From assembly GCF_006716115.1 (NCBI RefSeq), contig NZ_VFOO01000001.1:682001-746000 (forward strand): a DNA stretch of 64,000 bases, given 5' to 3'. Positions 60,975 through 64,000 of this stretch are shown one piece after another. The position numbers and the translations under genes were made by a program. The notes beneath the pieces were generated by a model. It was not told the DNA's origin. It was given only the letters and a program-made list of their open reading frames with translations, and did no database searches. Position 1 is the first letter of the stretch, and each line of letters starts with the position of its first letter. The DNA comes from Subtercola boreus. GTDB lineage: Bacteria; Actinomycetota; Actinomycetes; Actinomycetales; Microbacteriaceae.

Positions 60975-63860
60975 GTGACTTCCTCCACAGCCCAGAAGCC
61001 CGCCCGACGATCGCGCACCGTGATCGCGGTGGCCATCGCGGTGATCGCCGTTGTCGCGATCCTGTTCTTCGTCTTCACCAACCTCTACACCGAAGTCCTC
61101 TGGTACAACCAGCTCGGTTTCCTGAGCGTGCTGACCACGCAGTGGTTCGCCGGCGCGGCCATGTTCGGCATCGGTTTCTTCGCGATGGCGATCCCCGTCT
61201 TCATCAGCATCGAGATCGCTTTCCGCTTCCGGCCGGTCTACGCGAAGCTGAATTCGCAGCTCGACCGGTACCAGCAGGTCGTCGAGCCGCTCCGTCGCGT
61301 CGCAGCCTTCGGAATCCCCGCGGTGCTCGGCCTCTTCGCCGGGGTCTCGTCCGCTTCGCGCTGGCAGGTCACGCTGCAGTACCTGAACCGCACGCCGTTC
61401 GGCACGACCGATCCGCAGTTCAACATGGACATCTCGTTCTATGTCTACGACCTGCCGTTCTGGCAGGGCGTGGTCGGCTTCGCCTCGGCCGTGGTTCTGA
61501 TCGCCGGCATCGCCGCCATCGCGACGAGCTACCTCTACGGCGCCATCCGGTTCGGCCAGCGCGAAGTGCGCATCTCGAAGACCGCCCGCATCCAGGTCGC
61601 GATCACCGCCGGCGTGTACCTGCTCCTGCAGGCCGTCAGCATCTGGCTCGACCAGTTCGCCACGCTCTCGAACACGGGCGGGCTGATCACCGGTGCCTCG
61701 TACTCCGACGTGAACGCAACGATCCCCGGCCTCCAGATCCTCGCCGGCATCGCCGTCATCGTCGCCGTGCTGTTCCTCCTCGCCGCCTTCATCGGGCGCT
61801 GGCGGCTGCCGGTCATCGGTACCGTTCTGCTCATCGTGAGCGGCCTCATCCTCGGCTCGCTCTACCCGTGGGTCGTGCAGCGCTTCCAGGTCCTGCCCTC
61901 CGAGCGGAGCCTCGAACAGCCGTACCTGCAGGACAACATCGATCTCACCCGCGACGCCTACGACGTGAGCGATGTCGACACGATTCCCTACGACGCGACG
62001 ACGACCGCGGCGCCGGGACAGCTCCGGGCTGACGCGGCCACCACCTCGAGCATCCGGATCCTCGACCCGGCCCTGGTGAGCAGCACCTTCGCCGCGCTGC
62101 AGCAGTTCCGCCAGTACTACCAGTTCCCGACCGACCTGAACGTCGACCGGTACACGATCGACGGCAAGACGCAGGACGTCGTGTCGTCAGTCCGCGACCT
62201 CAACCTGGCTCAGCTTGGCACGTCTGCCAGCTGGTACAACCAGACGGTGGTCTACACGCACGGCTACGGGATCGTCGCGGCGTATGGCAACCAGCGCGCG
62301 GTCGATGGCCAGCCGGTCTTCGCCGAGCAGGGCATCCCGAGCACCGGTGCCCTCGGTGACTACGAACAGCGCATCTACTTCGGCGAGAACTCGCCCGACT
62401 ACTCCATCGTCGGAGCACCCGAGGGATCGCCGCAGATCGAACTCGACTATCCGTCGGGTACGAACGGCGCCTCGCAGACCTACACGACGTTCACCGGAGA
62501 CGGTGGACCGAAGCTCGACAATGTCTTCAACAAGCTGGCGTACGCGCTGAAGTTCTCTTCGCAGGAGATCTTCCTCTCGGAGGCCGTCAACAACGATTCG
62601 CAGATCCTCTACGACCGCGACCCTGCCACGCGGGTGTCGAAAGTCGCGCCCTACCTGACGATCGACTCGGCGCCGTACGCCTCAGTTGTCGACGGGAAGG
62701 TCGTCTGGATCGTCGACGGGTACACGACGACATCCGAGTACCCGTACTCCCGCACCGAGGGGCTGAGCGCGGCGATCGCCGACACCTACACCCCGAAGCC
62801 CGGGTACGCCCCCGACAACAACATCAACTACATCCGCAACTCGGTGAAGGCGACAGTCGACGCGTATGACGGCAAGGTCACGCTCTACGCGTGGGACGAG
62901 ACGGATCCGCTGCTGCAGACCTGGCAGAAGATCTTCCCGTCGACGCTCAAGCCGATGAGCGACATGAGCGCGCAGCTGATGAGCCACGTGCGGTACCCCG
63001 CCGACCTCTTCAAGGTGCAGCGGGCCATTCTCGGGCAGTACCACGTCACCGACGCCGGATCGTTCTACTCCCGTGAAGACGCGTGGACGACTCCGAACGA
63101 CCCGACCTCGCCCGCCTCCAACCCGACGACGCAGCCGCCCTACTATCTGACGCTGCAGGTGCCGACTCAGGACGCCCCCTCGTACTCGATCTACTCCACG
63201 TTCATACCGCTCACCGGGCAGGACACGTCGAAGAGCCTCAACGGGTACCTCGCCGTCGACTCGAATGCCGGATCGACAGCCGGGGAGAAGTCCGCCGACT
63301 ACGGCAAGATGCGCCTGCTGACGCTACCGAAGGACGCGACCGTCCCGGGCCCCGGCCAGGTGCAGAACAAGTTCAACTCGGATCCGACGGTCTCGCAGGC
63401 CCTCAACCTGCTGAAACAGGGCTCGACCGAGGTGCTGAGCGGTAACCTGCTCACCCTGCCGGTCGGTGGCGGACTGCTCTACGTGCAACCGGTCTACGTG
63501 CGGTCACGCGGTGAGACGAGCTACCCACTGCTGCAGAAGATCCTGGTCGGTTTCGGCGACAAGATCGCCTTCGAAGACACTCTGGATGCTGCACTCGACG
63601 ACCTCTTCGGGGGCAACTCGGGGGCAACCGCCGGCGATGGAGGCATCACGACGCCCGCCACGGGCTCGGGATCGGGTACGGGCACACCGGCGGGCACGGG
63701 AGACAATGCTGCCCTCACAAAGGCCCTGAGCGACGCGGAGGCCGCCCTGACGGCGCGCACGGCCGCGCTCCAGGCAGCGGACTGGACGGCGTACGGCGTC
63801 GCCGACCAGCAGCTGAAGGACGCGGTGGCTGCGGCCATCGCCGCCTCCGGCGCCCAGTAG
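60975..63860 (+). CDS. UPF0182 family large membrane protein
   Basis: 961 residues, full length for the family. Seven membrane helices occupy the first 310 residues or so, with the characteristic YTEVLWYNQLGFLSVL and QFNMDISFYVYDLPFW. A very large extracytoplasmic domain follows (LDDNIxLTRDAY-like QDNIDLTRDAYDV, AYGNQRAVDGQPVF, YFGENSPDYSIVG, RHVRYPxDLF-like SHVRYPADLFKVQ). The end is a Gly/Thr/Ser-rich linker and an Ala-rich helix. The function is unknown. GTG 60975. It corresponds to Rv3193c. Confidence 0.95.
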   Translation: MTSSTAQKPARRSRTVIAVAIAVIAVVAILFFVFTNLYTEVLWYNQLGFLSVLTTQWFAGAAMFGIGFFAMAIPVFISIEIAFRFRPVYAKLNSQLDRYQQVVEPLRRVAAFGIPAVLGLFAGVSSASRWQVTLQYLNRTPFGTTDPQFNMDISFYVYDLPFWQGVVGFASAVVLIAGIAAIATSYLYGAIRFGQREVRISKTARIQVAITAGVYLLLQAVSIWLDQFATLSNTGGLITGASYSDVNATIPGLQILAGIAVIVAVLFLLAAFIGRWRLPVIGTVLLIVSGLILGSLYPWVVQRFQVLPSERSLEQPYLQDNIDLTRDAYDVSDVDTIPYDATTTAAPGQLRADAATTSSIRILDPALVSSTFAALQQFRQYYQFPTDLNVDRYTIDGKTQDVVSSVRDLNLAQLGTSASWYNQTVVYTHGYGIVAAYGNQRAVDGQPVFAEQGIPSTGALGDYEQRIYFGENSPDYSIVGAPEGSPQIELDYPSGTNGASQTYTTFTGDGGPKLDNVFNKLAYALKFSSQEIFLSEAVNNDSQILYDRDPATRVSKVAPYLTIDSAPYASVVDGKVVWIVDGYTTTSEYPYSRTEGLSAAIADTYTPKPGYAPDNNINYIRNSVKATVDAYDGKVTLYAWDETDPLLQTWQKIFPSTLKPMSDMSAQLMSHVRYPADLFKVQRAILGQYHVTDAGSFYSREDAWTTPNDPTSPASNPTTQPPYYLTLQVPTQDAPSYSIYSTFIPLTGQDTSKSLNGYLAVDSNAGSTAGEKSADYGKMRLLTLPKDATVPGPGQVQNKFNSDPTVSQALNLLKQGSTEVLSGNLLTLPVGGGLLYVQPVYVRSRGETSYPLLQKILVGFGDKIAFEDTLDAALDDLFGGNSGATAGDGGITTPATGSGSGTGTPAGTGDNAALTKALSDAEAALTARTAALQAADWTAYGVADQQLKDAVAAAIAASGAQ

Positions 63861-63868
63861 TCGCCTGC

Positions 63869-63896
63869 GCCGCCGCGGTCTTCGGGCCGCGGCGGC
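63869..63896 (+). terminator. Terminator hairpin after the UPF0182 gene
   Basis: GCCGCCGCGG pairs with CCGCGGCGGC over 10 bp around TCTTCGGG, nine bases after the stop. No U-run follows; three TGGCCGC-like units come next. Confidence 0.65.
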
Positions 63897-63983
63897 TGGC
63901 CGCTGGCCGCTTCCGGCTGGCCGCCCCGTGGTCGTCCCACGGTCACGAGCTGCCGAACGCTGTGGTAGTGTTACATCTTGTGC

Positions 63984-64000
63984 CGCGGGGTGGAGCAGTT
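63984..64000 (+). tRNA. Initiator tRNA-Met (5' part only)
   Basis: The last 17 bases, CGCGGGGTGGAGCAGTT, match the acceptor stem and D-arm start of bacterial initiator tRNA-fMet, including the unpaired C at position 1. The anticodon lies beyond the window. A -10-like TAGTGT lies at 63966-63971. Confidence 0.8.

Overview
The window reads as a chromosomal segment of a high-GC actinobacterium, most likely a member of the Microbacteriaceae. This rests on the codon bias, DtxR-type iron control, a mycobacterial-type AdnAB recombination motor pair, succinylase-type dap genes, DUF3117/DUF3107 proteins, and gene order shared with Mycobacterium tuberculosis (roughly the Rv1201c-Rv1234 and Rv3193c-Rv3211 blocks, recalled from memory and not searched). 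Nearly all of it is ordinary core genome. I saw no prophage, integrase, transposase or CRISPR.

Layout. 1-2.1 kb: gcvP 3' end, a secreted pentapeptide-repeat protein and a CPBP membrane protease. 2.3-7.7 kb: a peptide ABC importer (binding protein, two permeases, double ATPase) with a strong hairpin between the binding-protein gene and the permeases. 7.8-12.7 kb: typA, a hairpin repeat array, a gene-poor stretch and an unusual PolA-like polymerase. 12.8-18.6 kb: an EfeUOB iron-uptake operon behind a DtxR-like box, plus a second imelysin lipoprotein. 18.7-24.2 kb: ferredoxin, dapC, gltA, dapD and dapE. 24.3-33.4 kb: PIG-V-type glycosyltransferase, DUF3117, O-methyltransferase, TatB, aldo/keto reductase, a DUF559 nuclease-like gene inside inverted palindromes, Mrp, DUF1003, MgtE-N/CBS and a stress-type protein. 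33.4-41.8 kb: M24 peptidase, EEP and PHP phosphoesterases, SGNH protein, OafA-type acyltransferase and DUF445. 41.9-46.8 kb: DEAD helicase, ferritin-like protein, kynureninase and small proteins. 46.9-63.9 kb: adnA, adnB, an APH-fold pseudokinase, nudC, uvrD2, an orphan TOMM leader-binding protein, DUF2342, a PDZ/Lon protease and UPF0182. The right edge enters an initiator tRNA.

The most unusual signals are not the core genes. First, a DUF559 (Vsr-like) gene at 28418-29395 is bracketed by inverted copies of a 30-bp sequence, each part of a long palindrome whose arms differ between copies by compensatory changes, with homopurine/homopyrimidine tracts outside. Second, a dispersed intergenic hairpin repeat (loop GTTCA/TGAAC, boundaries GCCGCGCT, period 48-49 bp) occurs at three or four places. 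Third, twelve genes show TANNNT exactly 6-7 bases before the start codon, which points to leaderless transcripts. Others are a polymerase with an insert of about 220 residues, a pseudokinase next to adnAB, and a DUF445 gene lacking a normal start codon for its conserved N-terminus.
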